A stretch of 64,000 bases of DNA. Origin: Leclercia adecarboxylata (GTDB lineage: Bacteria > Pseudomonadota > Gammaproteobacteria > Enterobacterales > Enterobacteriaceae). Below, piece after piece: positions 54,782 through 64,000 of the stretch. Numbering within the stretch: position 1 is the first letter of the stretch; each line of letters starts with the position of its first letter. The stretch lies in NCBI GenBank assembly GCA_901472455.1, contig LR590464.1:1922001-1986000 (forward strand), given 5' to 3'. Under the pieces are notes generated by a model. It searched no databases. It was not told where the DNA came from and was given only the letters and a program-made list of their open reading frames with translations. Made by a program: the position numbers and the translations under genes.

Positions 54782-57700
54782 ATGATCCCACAAATTTCTC
54801 AGGCACCTGGCGTCGTTCAGCTGGTGCTCAATTTTTTGCAGGCTTTGGAGCAACAGGGTTTTACCGGCGATACCGCCACACGTTATGCCGACAGGCTGAC
54901 TATGGCGACCGACAACAGTATCTACCAGCTACTTCCCGATGCAGTCGTTTTTCCCCGTTCTACCGCTGATGTGGCCCTGCTGGCCCGTCTGGCTTCTCAG
55001 GAGCGTTTCGCTTCGCTGATCTTTACCCCACGCGGCGGGTGGCACTGGCACCAATGGCCAGGCGCTGAATACGGGGATCGTTGTTGATATGTCCCGCTAT
55101 ATGAACCGCATCATTGAGATCAACCCGGAAGAGGGGTGGGTGCGGGTAGAGGCCGGGGTAATTAAGGATCAGCTTAATCAGTACCTGAAGCCCTTCGGCT
55201 ACTTTTTTGCGCCGGAGCTATCGACCAGTAACCGCGCCACTCTCGGTGGGATGATCAACACCGACGCCTCCGGCCAGGGGTCGCTGGTGTACGGCAAAAC
55301 CTCCGATCACGTCCTTGGCGTGCGGGCGGTGCTGCTGGGTGGGGATATTCTCGATACCCAGCCCGTACCGGTCGAACTGGCCGAGACGCTCGGCAAAGAC
55401 AAGACCACCACCGGTCGCATCTACCGCACCGTGCTGGAAAGCTGCCGCGACAATCGCCAGCTGATTATCGATAAATTCCCGAAACTGAACCGCTTCCTGA
55501 CGGGCTACGATCTGCGCCATGTGTTCAATGATGACCTCAGCCAGTTCGATTTGACCCGCATCCTGACCGGCTCCGAAGGCACGCTGGCCTTTATCACCGA
55601 GGCGCGCCTTGATATCACCCGTCTGCCGAAAGTGCGACGTCTGGTGAATGTGAAGTACAACTCCTTTGACTCTGCGCTGCGCAATGCACCTTTCATGGTC
55701 GATGCCCGCGCCCTGTCGGTAGAAACCGTCGACTCGAAAGTGCTCAACCTGGCGCGGGAAGATATCGTCTGGCATTCGGTCAGCGAGCTGATCACCGACG
55801 TGCCCGACAAAGAGATGCTGGGCCTGAATATCGTTGAGTTTGCTGGTGATGACGCTGAACTCATAGAAAGCCAGGTCGAGGCTCTGTGCCAGCGTCTGGA
55901 CGAGCTGATTGCCCGGGGCGAAGGCGGGGTCATTGGCTGGCAGGTGTGCAACGAGCTGGCGGGCATCGAGCGTATCTATGCGATGCGTAAAAAAGCGGTG
56001 GGCCTGCTGGGGAACGCCAAAGGCGCGGCCAAGCCTATCCCCTTTGCCGAAGATACCTGCGTCCCGCCGGAAAATCTCGCTGACTATATTGTCGAATTCC
56101 GCGCGCTGCTCGACAGCCACGGCCTGAGCTACGGCATGTTCGGCCACGTTGACGCCGGGGTGCTGCACGTTCGCCCGGCGCTGGACATGTGCGATCCGCA
56201 GCAGGAGATACTGATGAAACAGATCTCCGACGAGGTGGTGGCACTCACGGCCCGGTACGGCGGCCTGCTGTGGGGCGAACACGGAAAAGGGTTCCGCGCG
56301 GAGTACAGCCCGGCCTTCTTTGGCGAAGCGCTGTACGACGAACTGCGCAAAATCAAGGCGGCCTTTGATCCGGACAACCGCCTTAACCCGGGTAAAATCT
56401 GTCCGCCAATGGGCGTTGATGCATCGATGATGCAGGTGGATGCGGTGAAACGCGGCACCTTTGATCGCCAGATCCCAATTGCGGTGCGATCCTCCTGGCG
56501 TGGCGCCATGGAGTGTAATGGCAACGGGCTGTGCTTTAACTTTGATGCCAAAAGCCCGATGTGCCCGTCGATGAAGATCACCAGCAACCGAATCCACTCT
56601 CCGAAAGGACGTGCGACGCTGGTGCGCGAGTGGCTGCGTCTGCTGGCCGATCGCGGCGTGGATCCGCTGGCGCTGGAGAAAGAGCTGCCGGAGAAACGCG
56701 CCAGCCTGCGCACTCTCGTCGAACGCACCCGTAACAGCTGGCATGCGCGCAAAGGGGAGTACGATTTTTCCCATGAAGTAAAAGAGGCGATGTCGGCTGC
56801 CTGGCCTGTAAAGCCTGTTCCACGCAGTGCCCGATCAAAATCGACGTGCCGGAGTTCCGCTCGCGCTTCCTGCAGCTCTATCACAGCGTTACCTGCGTCC
56901 GGTGCGCGATCACCTGGTGGCAACGGTCGAGAGCTATGCGCCCTTGATGGCCCGCGCACCACGCACTTTCAACTTCTTTTATCAACCAGCCGCTGGTACG
57001 CAAGCTGTCCGAGAAGCATATCGCATGATCGATCTGCCTCTGCTCTCCACGCCTTCTCTGCAACGCCAGATGGTGGGCCACCGTTCCGCCAACCTTACCC
57101 TTGAGCAGCTTGAAGCGCTGAGTGACGAGCAAAAGGCGAAAACGGTGTTGGTGGTTCAGGATCCGTTTACCAGCTATTACGATGCGCAGGTGGTGGCTGA
57201 CTTCATCCGTCTGGTGGAGCGGTTGGGCTATCAGCCGGTACTGCTGCCGTTCTCGCCGAATGGCAAAGCCCAGCATATTAAAGGTTTCCTCAATCGTTTC
57301 GCGAAAACGGCGCAAAAGACCTCTGACTTCCTTAGCCGGGTGGCGCTTCTGGGGATGCCGATGGTGGGCGTCGATCCGGCCCTGGTGCTCTGCTATCGCG
57401 ATGAGTACAAGCAGACCCTGGGCGACAAGCGCGGAGAATTCCACGTGATGCTGGTGCACGAGTGGCTTCCGACCATTGTCGACGGGCAAGCGCCCCAGGA
57501 AATCAGCGGCGAATCCTGGTATCTGTTCGGCCACTGTACCGAAGTGGACCGCACTGCCGGGTGCGCCTGCCCAGTGGGCCTCGATCTTTGCCCGCTTTGG
57601 CGCGAAGCTCGAGAGCGTCAGCGTCGGCTGCTGCGGCATGGCCGGAACCTATGGCCATGAGGTGGTGAACCATAAAAACTCGCTGGGGATCTATGAACTC

Positions 57701-57837
57701 TCCTGGCACCAGGCGATGCAGCGTCTGCCGCGTAATCGCTGCCTGGCGACCGGTTACTCGTGCCGAAGCCAGGTCAAACGCGTCGAGGGAGCGGCGTGCG
57801 CCATCCACTGCAGGCTCTGCTGGAGATTATGGGATGA
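54782..57837 (+). CDS. ydiJ: FAD-linked oxidase with Fe-S domain YdiJ, several indels
   Basis: Large flavoprotein with N-terminal FAD-binding (PCMH-type) domain, oxidase C domain, a ferredoxin-like domain and a C-terminal heterodisulfide-reductase-like part; reported in E. coli as a D-2-hydroxyglutarate dehydrogenase. Visible: [15 protein letters not shown] (after removing G near 55038), [49 protein letters not shown], the 4Fe-4[13 protein letters not shown] (G missing near 56797) and [13 protein letters not shown]. Other indels near 56889, 56968, 57028, 57546 and 57791. Net -1 gives 1018 aa, as in E. coli. Its end overlaps menI. Confidence 0.92.
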
Positions 57838-58245
57838 TCTGGAAACGTGCGGTCACCTTGCAGGCGTTAAACGCCATGAGCGACGGGAACATGGTGGGAT
57901 TACTGGACATTCAGTTTACCCGCATTGGTGAAGATGAACTGGAAGCGACCATGCCGGTGGACCAGTCGTACCCATCAGCCGTTTGGCCTGCTGCACGGTG
58001 GTGCGTCTGTCGTGCTGGCCGAAACCCTTGGCTCGGTGGCGGGGTATCTCTGCACCGAAGGAGAGCAAAAGGTGGTGGGGCTGGAGGTTAATGCCAACCA
58101 CTTACGTTCCGTGCGTAGCGGTCGGGTACGGGGCGTCTGTCGCGCCCTGCATACTGGCAGGCGACACCAGGTGTGGCAGATTGATATCTTCGATGAACAG
58201 CAGAATTTGTGCTGCTCGTCGCGGCTAACCACCGCGGTCGTGTAA
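57834..58245 (+). CDS. menI: 1,4-dihydroxy-2-naphthoyl-CoA hydrolase MenI (YdiI), one indel
   Basis: Hotdog-fold thioesterase of menaquinone synthesis. Start ATGATCTGG overlaps the ydiJ stop (GGATGA). Motif [20 protein letters not shown] with the catalytic Glu, and [20 protein letters not shown]. An extra T near 57967 (DQRTHQPFG expected) shifts the frame. Corrected 136 aa, E. coli length. Confidence 0.94.
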
Positions 58246-58250
58246 AAACT

Positions 58251-58275
58251 AAGGCCGCGAAAGCGGCCTTTTTTG
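58251..58275 (+). terminator. Terminator of ydiJ-menI
   Basis: AAGGCCGC-gaaa-GCGGCCTT plus T-run. Confidence 0.92.
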
Positions 58276-58395
58276 TTTTCCATCCGTTGATATCGCGCTG
58301 CTTTCAGAAAGGACGCAATTTTTGTTAATTCGCAGATCAACGTTTATGAGACTATTCCGGTGTTCCTTCAAGAGCTAAGCCATGATGAGTGCCGG

Positions 58396-58463
58396 AGATA
58401 AGCGCCGGATGGAACAAGAAGCCCTTAAGATTACCTGCGGTACTCTTAAGGGCTTTCTTTTTG
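58396..58463 (+). ncRNA. rydB: RydB-like small RNA
   Basis: A free-standing terminator hairpin, AAGCCCTTAAGA-loop-TCTTAAGGGCTT followed by TCTTTTT (about 58419-58463), with about 25 nt of upstream single-stranded sequence (GAGATAAGCGCCGGATGGAAC). The previous terminator is 120 bp upstream and no ORF feeds it, so it needs its own promoter. E. coli encodes the ~68-nt RydB between menI (ydiI) and sufA on the same strand. Identity is by position and shape; the 5' end is a guess. Confidence 0.55.
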
Positions 58464-58491
58464 CGCGTCTCAACCGCGGCCTTTTGTCTCT

Positions 58492-58587
58492 TCAATAATC
58501 ATCTTTAATGTCCTGCATGGCTGACAGGAACACCAGACCGGTAATGACCACGGCAAGGATGGCGGTTATCAATAGTGCAGTAAGCAT
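58492..58587 (-). CDS. Small membrane protein candidate (31 aa)
   Basis: Reverse-strand ORF MLTALLITAILAVVITGLVF, then LSAMQDIKDDY and TGA. AAAGGAGGGGAT immediately before the ATG is one of the strongest Shine-Dalgarno sequences in the window. One hydrophobic helix (residues 2-22) and an acidic tail. I do not recognise it. Short hydrophobic ORFs arise by chance, so the SD and tail composition are the main support. Confidence 0.6.
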   Translation of the reverse strand: MLTALLITAILAVVITGLVFLSAMQDIKDDY

Positions 58588-58966
58588 ATCCCCTCCTTTT
58601 GCTGGCCCTATACAGCAAGGATAGCGCACCCCAGGCCTGTTATTAGCCCCCTTCGGGCCGCTTTCGGAATACGCTTACAGGTACGAACAGCGAAGCCACC
58701 CCTCCTCCTATCTCAAAAATAGGCATTTCTATACATATTTTGCATTTATCGCGTACAGCCCCAAAATAAAGCGAAAATTACGCTTTCGATCAATGTGTTA
58801 AGTAAATGTGATCATCCCTGTTAACCCTCGTAGCAGGGTCTATGCTTAATGAAAGTAGCCAAAAAGGGCGGTTAAGCCGAATGCCCTGCAACTGAGGGGT
58901 TGAAGTGATAATCATTATCACTAACATGGTGTTATGCCCTGGGGGCGCACTACAAGAGGTGGATTT
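58588..58966. promoter_or_regulatory. suf operon regulatory region
   Basis: 379 bp, AT-rich at 58720-58800, with a Fur box near the 3' end. In E. coli this region also binds OxyR, IHF and IscR; AT-rich tracts are compatible with IHF, but I cannot assign the sites. No further gene seen. Confidence 0.5.
58901..58921 (+). promoter_or_regulatory. Fur box of the suf operon
   Basis: TGATAATCATTATCA (58906-58920) is a perfect 7-1-7 palindrome of the Fur type, with extension to GTGATAATCATTATCAC. It lies about 46 bp upstream of sufA, consistent with iron-repressed suf. Confidence 0.92.
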
Positions 58967-59334
58967 ATGCAACAGCATTCAGAAACATTCGATCCAACAG
59001 AATTTGCGTGGCGTGGTTTATCGCTCACACCTTCCGCAGCGGCGCATATACGCGACCTGGTGAGCAAAAAGGAGGGCATGCTCGGTGTGCGGTTAGCCGT
59101 TAAGACGACGGTTGTGCCGGTTTTGGTTATGTGCTGGATACCGTCAGCGAACCGGCTAAAGACGACCTGCTATTCGAGCAGGACGGTGCCCGGCTGTATG
59201 TTCCCTTGCAGGCAATGCCGTTTATCGACGGTACGGAAGTGGATTACGTGCGCGAAGGCTTAAACCAGTTATTCAAATTCAATAACCCGAAAGCCCAGAA
59301 CGAATGCGGCTGCGGCGAAAGTTTTGGGGTATAG
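58967..59334 (+). CDS. sufA: Fe-S cluster assembly A-type carrier SufA, one indel
   Basis: A-type carrier delivering Fe-S clusters. Start MQQHSETFDPTEFAWRGL after AAGAGGTGG. The first Cys lies in the expected KTTGCAGFGYVLD, where one G is missing near 59110; the other two are in ECGCGESFGV at the C-terminus. Corrected 122 aa, E. coli length. First gene of sufABCDS(E). Confidence 0.94.
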
Positions 59335-59342
59335 GCGGTATT

Positions 59343-60830
59343 ATGTCTCGACATACTGAAGCAACTGACGATGTCAACACCTGGTCCGGCGGCCATATCA
59401 ATTACAAAGAAGGCTTCTTCACCAATTGCAGACCGATGAGATGGCAAAAGGGATCAACGAAGAGGTCATCCGCGCTATCTCTGCAAGGCGTAACGAGCCA
59501 GAGTGGATGCTGGAGTTCCGACTCAATGCGTTCAAAGCCTGGCTGGAGATGGACGAGCCGCACTGGCTGAAGGCGCACTACGATAAGCTGAACTATCAGG
59601 ATTACAGCTACTACTCTGCGCCGTCCTGCGGCAACTGCGACGATACTTGCGCCTCTGAACCCGGCGCGGTACAGCAGACCGGCACTAACGCCTTTTTAAG
59701 CAAAGAGGTGGAAGAGGCTTTCGAGCAGCTTGGCGTCCCGGTGCGCGAAGGGCGTGAGGTGGCGGTAGATGCCATCTTCGACTCCGTTTCGGTCGCCACC
59801 ACCTACCGGGAAAAGCTGGGTGAGCAGGGGATCATTTTCTGCTCCTTTGGCGAAGCCATTCACGATCACCCCGAGCTGGTTAAGAAGTATCTCGGTACCG
59901 TGGTGCCGGGCAACGACAACTTCTTTGCTGCGCTGAACGCGGCGGTGGCCTCTGACGGCACCTTTATCTATGTACCTAAGGGCGTACGTTGCCCAATGGA
60001 GCTATCGACCTATTTCCGCATCAAACGCCGAGAAAACCGGTCAGTTTGAACGCACCATTCTGGTGGCCGATGAGGGCAGCTACGTCAGCTATATCGAGGG
60101 TTGTTCCGCCCCGGTGCGTGACAGCTATCAGCTGCATGCCGCGGTAGTGGAAGTGATCATCCATAAAGACGCCGAGGTGAAATACTCGACGGTGCAGAAC
60201 TGGTTCCCGGGGGATAACAACACGGGCGGCATTCTGAACTTCGTCACCAAGCGCGCCCTGTGCGAAGGCGAGAACAGCAAGATGTCCTGGACCCAGTCGG
60301 AAACCGGCTCCGCCATCACCTGGAAGTACCCGAGCTGCATTCTGCGCGGGGACAACTCCATCGGCGAGTTCTACTCGGTGGCGCTCACCAGCGGCCATCA
60401 GCAGGCCGATACCGGCACCAAGATGATCCACATCGGCAAGAACACCAAATCGACGATTATCTCGAAGGGGATTTCGGCGGGCAAAAGCCAGAACAGCTAT
60501 CGGGGATTGGTCAAGATTATGCCAACCGCCACCAACGCCCGTAACTTTACCCAGTGTGACTCGATGCTGATTGGCCCGGACTGCGGGGCGCATACCTTCC
60601 CGTATGTCGAATGCCGTAACAACAGCGCTCAGCTGGAGCACGAAGCGACCACCTCGCGGATTGGTGAAGATCAGCTCTTCTACTGCCTGCAGCGCGGCAT
60701 CAGCGAAGAAGATGCCATTTCCATGATTGTGAACGGCTTCTGTAAGGATGTGTTCTCGGAACTGCCGCTGGAGTTTGCCGTTGAAGCGCAGAAATTACTG
60801 GCGATTAGCCTTGAACACAGCGTCGGTTAA
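59343..60830 (+). CDS. sufB: Fe-S scaffold complex subunit SufB, two indels
   Basis: Scaffold of the SufBC2D complex. Start [19 protein letters not shown] is missing near 59427 ([12 protein letters not shown] expected) and an extra A lies near 60025 (RINAEKTGQ expected), cancelling out, so the 1488-bp span is exactly 495 aa plus stop. Central beta-helix core, the conserved Cys in [37 protein letters not shown] (key residues C and the H/E/R cluster; quoted as landmarks only). Confidence 0.94.
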
Positions 60831-60846
60831 GGATTAAGGAAAGCAC

Positions 60847-61593
60847 ATGTTAAGCATTAAAGATTTACAGGTCAGTGTGGAAGATAAAGCGATCCTGCGC
60901 GGCCTGAGCCTGGAGGTTCGTCCGGGTGAAGTGCACGCCATTATGGGGCCGAACGGCTCGGGGAAAAGTACGCTCTCGGCAACCCTTGCCGGACGCGAAG
61001 ATTATGAAGTGGTTGGCGGATCGGTGGAGTTTAAAGGCAAAGATCTGCTGGAGCTGTCGCCGGAAGATCGCGCTGGCGAAGGCATTTTTATGGCCTTCCA
61101 GTATCCGGTGGAGATCCCGGCGTCAGCAACCAGTTCTTCCTGCAGACTGCGCTCAATGCCGTGCGCAAATACCGTAGCGAAGAGGAGCTGGATCGCTTTG
61201 ATTTTCAGGATCTGATGGAAGAGAAGATCCAACTGCTGAAGATGCCGGAAGACCTGCTCACCCGCTCGGTCAACGTCGGTTTTTCCGGGCGGGGAGAAGA
61301 AGCGCAACGACATTCTGCAGATGGCGGTGCTGGAGCCGGAGCTGTGCATCCTTGATGAAACCGACTCCGGGCTGGACATCGACGCCCTGAAAATTGTCGC
61401 CGACGGCGTTAACGCCCTGCGCGACGGCAAACGGTCGTTCATTATCGTCACCCACTACCAGCGTATTCTCGATTACATCAAGCCGGACTACGTGCATGTG
61501 CTCTATCAGGGGCGAATTGTGAAATCCGGTGATTTCACGCTGGTGAAACAGCTGGAGGAGCAGGGCTATGGCTGGCTTAGCGAACAGCAGTAA
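60847..61593 (+). CDS. sufC: Fe-S assembly ATPase SufC, two indels
   Basis: ABC-type ATPase of SufBC2D. Walker [11 protein letters not shown] near residue 32, Walker [15 protein letters not shown], signature [13 protein letters not shown]. One C is missing near 61114 ([18 protein letters not shown] expected) and an extra G lies near 61289 (in the signature), so the reading frame is wrong between them. 248 aa overall, E. coli length. End overlaps sufD by 26 bp. Confidence 0.94.
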
Positions 61594-62839
61594 CGCGCTG
61601 CAGCAGTGGCACCGTCTGTTTGAGGCTCAGGGCGGGGTGCGCTCGGCGCAGGCCGAGCAGCACCTGCAGCAGATGCTGCGCCTGGGGTTACCAACGCGTA
61701 AGCATGAAAACTGGAAATACACCCCGCTGGAAGGGCTACTCAACGGCAACTTCGTGGCGCGTCCGGCAAGCGTCGCGCCTGCCGATCGGGATGCGCTGGC
61801 TCTTACCCTGGATGCCACCCGGCTGGTGTTTGTTGACGGGCGCTTTAACCCGGCGCTGAGCGACAGCACCGACAACAGCGGGTTTGAGGTTGTTATCAAC
61901 GACGAGCATCAGAACCTGGCGGCACCGGTGCAGCCTGAGGTGTTCCTGCATCTCACCGAGAGCCTGGCGCAAAGCGTGACCCATATCAGCGTGAATCGCA
62001 ACACGCGCCCGGCGAAGCCGCTGCTTCTGCTGCATATCACCCAGGGGCTGGAAGGGGACGAGATCAACACCGCCCATTATCGGCATCATCTGGAGTTGGG
62101 CGAAGGGGCAGAGGCGACCCTTATCGAACACTACGCCAGCCTGACTCCGGCCAGGCACTTTACCGGCGGCCGTCTGACCATGAACGTGGCGGCTAATGCC
62201 CGGTTACACCACATCAAGCTGGCGTTTGAGAATGCGGCGAGCCACCACTTCGCCCATAACGATCTGCGGCTTGCCGCCGATGCGACGGCATTCAGCCACA
62301 GCTTCCTGCTGGGCGGAGCGGTACTGCGCCATAACACCAGTACCCAGCTGAACGGCGAAAATACCACGCTGCGCATCAACAGCCTGGCGATGCCGGTGAA
62401 AACTGAAGTGTGCGACACCCGCACCTGGCTTGAGCACAATAAGGGCTACTGCAACAGCCGTCAGTTGCATAAAACAATCGTCAGCGATAAGGGGCGAGCG
62501 GTCTTTAACGGGCTGATCAATGTGGCGCAGCACGCCATCAAAACCGACGGGCAGATGACCAACAACAATCTGCTGTTGGGCCGGCTGGCGGAGGTGGACA
62601 CCAAACCGCAGCTGGAAATCTATGCCGATGACGTGAAGTGCAGCCACGGGGCAACGGTAGGTCGTATTGATGATGAGCAGATGTTCTATCTGCGCTCCCG
62701 CGGGATCGACAAGCAGGCGGCAGAGAAAATGATCATTTACGCCTTTGCCGCCGAGCTGACCGAAGCGCTCGGGGATGAAACCTTAAGACAGCAGGTGCTG
62801 GCGCGTATCGGTCAGCGTCTGCCCGGAGGTGTGGCATGA
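61568..62839 (+). CDS. sufD: Fe-S scaffold complex subunit SufD
   Basis: SufB paralogue forming SufBC2D; needed for iron acquisition by the scaffold. Intact 423 codons, E. coli length. [14 protein letters not shown] near residue 45, beta-helix core, His in [23 protein letters not shown] (landmarks SHGAT, YLRSRG). TGA overlaps the sufS ATG. Confidence 0.97.
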   Translation: MAGLANSSNALQQWHRLFEAQGGVRSAQAEQHLQQMLRLGLPTRKHENWKYTPLEGLLNGNFVARPASVAPADRDALALTLDATRLVFVDGRFNPALSDSTDNSGFEVVINDEHQNLAAPVQPEVFLHLTESLAQSVTHISVNRNTRPAKPLLLLHITQGLEGDEINTAHYRHHLELGEGAEATLIEHYASLTPARHFTGGRLTMNVAANARLHHIKLAFENAASHHFAHNDLRLAADATAFSHSFLLGGAVLRHNTSTQLNGENTTLRINSLAMPVKTEVCDTRTWLEHNKGYCNSRQLHKTIVSDKGRAVFNGLINVAQHAIKTDGQMTNNNLLLGRLAEVDTKPQLEIYADDVKCSHGATVGRIDDEQMFYLRSRGIDKQAAEKMIIYAFAAELTEALGDETLRQQVLARIGQRLPGGVA

Positions 62840-64000
62840 CATTTCCTGTAGAGAGAGTGCGGGCGGATTTCCCTGTCCTGACCCGTGAAGTGAACGGTCT
62901 GCCGCTTGCCTATCTCGACAGCGCTGCCAGCGCGCAAAAGCCTGCGCAGGTGATCGAGGCCGAAGCGGAATTTTACCGGCATGGTTATGCGGCGGTGCAC
63001 CGGGGGATCCATACCCTCAGCGCCGAGGCGACGCAGCGGATGGAGAACGTCCGTACCCGGGCGGCGGCATTTTTAAATGCCCGCTCGCCGGAAGAGCTGG
63101 TGTTTGTGCGCGGCACCACCGAGGGGATTAACCTGGTGGCCAACAGTTGGGGCAGTGCTGAGGTTCATGCGGGAGATAACATCATCATCACCCAGATGGA
63201 GCACCACGCCAATATTGTGCCCCTGGCAGATGCTGTGCGAGCGCGTCGGCGCGGAACTGCGGGTGATCCCCCTCAATCAGGACGGAACGTTACAGCTTGA
63301 CCGGCTGGATACCTTGCTGGATGAACGTACCCGCCTGGTGACTCTCACCCAGATCTCCAACGTGCTGGGAACCGAAAACCCGGTGGCAGAGATCATCGCC
63401 AAAGCCCATCAGGTTGGCGCAAAAGTGCTGGTGGACGGGGCGCAGGCGGTGATGCACCACACCGTTAATGTTCAGGCGCTGGATTGCGATTTCTACGTTT
63501 TCTCCGGGCATAAGCTCTACGGACCGACCGGTATCGGCGTGCTGTACGTTAAAGACGACATTCTGCAAAAGATGCCGCCGTGGGAAGGGGGGCGGGTCGA
63601 TGATCGCCACCGTCAGCCTGAGCGAAGGCACCACTTACGCCCGCGCGCCGTGGCGTTTCGAAGCCGGAACGCCCAACACTGGCGGTATTATCGGCCTCGG
63701 GGCGGCGATGGAATATGTCTCGGCCATTGGCCTTGATGCCATTGCCGAGTACGAGCAGATGCTGATGCACTATGCACTGGCAGAGCTGGCCAGCGTGCCG
63801 GATCTGACCCTCTACGGCCCGGCTGACCGTCAGGGAGTGATCGCCTTTAATCTGGGGAAACACCACGCCTATGACGTCGGCAGTTTTCTTGATAATTACG
63901 GGGTAGCGGTACGCACCGGCCACCACTGCGCCATGCCGCTGATGGCGTTCTATCAGGTACCGGCGATGTGCCGCGCATCGCTGGTGATGTACAACACAAT
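62836..64000 (+). CDS. sufS: Cysteine desulfurase SufS, two indels, 3' end outside window
   Basis: PLP-dependent group II cysteine desulfurase supplying sulphur via SufE. Start [24 protein letters not shown] Lys in [16 protein letters not shown]; the active-site Cys in [17 protein letters not shown] (about residue 364) is inside the window. An extra C near 63221 (HANIVPWQML expected) and an extra G near 63590 ([15 protein letters not shown] expected) break the frame. The last dozen or so codons and sufE lie beyond base 64000. Confidence 0.94.

Noticed and set aside
55218..56774. A 518-codon open frame antisense to ydiJ
   Set aside because: Codon-bias shadow; the plus strand encodes conserved flavoprotein motifs throughout.

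Overview
The window is a chromosomal core segment from a member of the Enterobacteriaceae, probably an Enterobacter/Leclercia/Klebsiella-type organism rather than Escherichia. Protein sequences and gene order follow the E. coli K-12 interval from xthA to sufS, inverted. Three things set it apart from K-12: a complete haem-uptake locus (hmuRSTUV) beside hemP where K-12 keeps only ydiE, a lone kduD between ydjM and yniC, and small genes that I do not recognise. I saw no tRNA, rRNA, CRISPR array, prophage, transposase or defence island.

Layout. 1-1436: ydjZ-like membrane protein and xthA (minus). 1.5-7.9 kb: astCADBE, arginine catabolism, behind a sigma-54-type promoter. 8.2-12.0 kb: spy, ves, cho, nadE, osmE. 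12.2-17.5 kb: chbBCARFG, chitobiose PTS and hydrolysis. 17.5-28.2 kb: katE, cedA, tcyP, ydjM (LexA box), kduD, hxpB, yniB, yniA, ydiZ, pfkB, ydiY. 28.4-29.1 kb: an unknown exported 77-residue protein and two tiny membrane proteins. 29.4-39.6 kb: thrS-infC-rpmI-rplT, pheM leader with attenuator, pheST, ihfA, btuC-btuE-btuD, nlpC. 39.8-42.1 kb: ydiV, selO. 42.1-48.0 kb (minus): hemP-hmuR-S-T-U-V under a Fur box. 48.2-53.0 kb: aroH (TrpR-like operator), ppsR, ppsA. 53.2-58.3 kb: RprA sRNA, ydiK, ydiJ, menI. 58.4-64.0 kb: RydB-like sRNA, a 31-codon small ORF, Fur box and sufABCDS (sufS runs off the end).

Data quality dominates the reading. I count roughly 80 single-base insertions or deletions, insertions about three times as common, scattered through otherwise well-conserved genes. 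Almost all are one-base changes in run length (for example GGGGGG to GGGGGGG). When each is undone, gene lengths return to those I remember for the E. coli orthologues (astA 344 aa, cho 295 aa, chbC 452 aa, tcyP 463 aa, ydiY 252 aa, and others). I therefore treat these genes as real and intact in the organism, damaged in this assembly, and give coordinates for the whole locus.

Much of the gene content concerns nutrient scavenging and stress: arginine and chitobiose as carbon/nitrogen sources, haem and B12 uptake, Fe-S assembly under iron limitation (two Fur boxes), peroxide defence, envelope stress (spy, RprA) and gluconeogenesis (ppsA/ppsR). I found no convincing new multi-gene system. The least explained items are the small genes at 28.4-29.1 kb and 58.5 kb, the lone kduD, and a perfect 13-bp inverted repeat between ppsR and ppsA.
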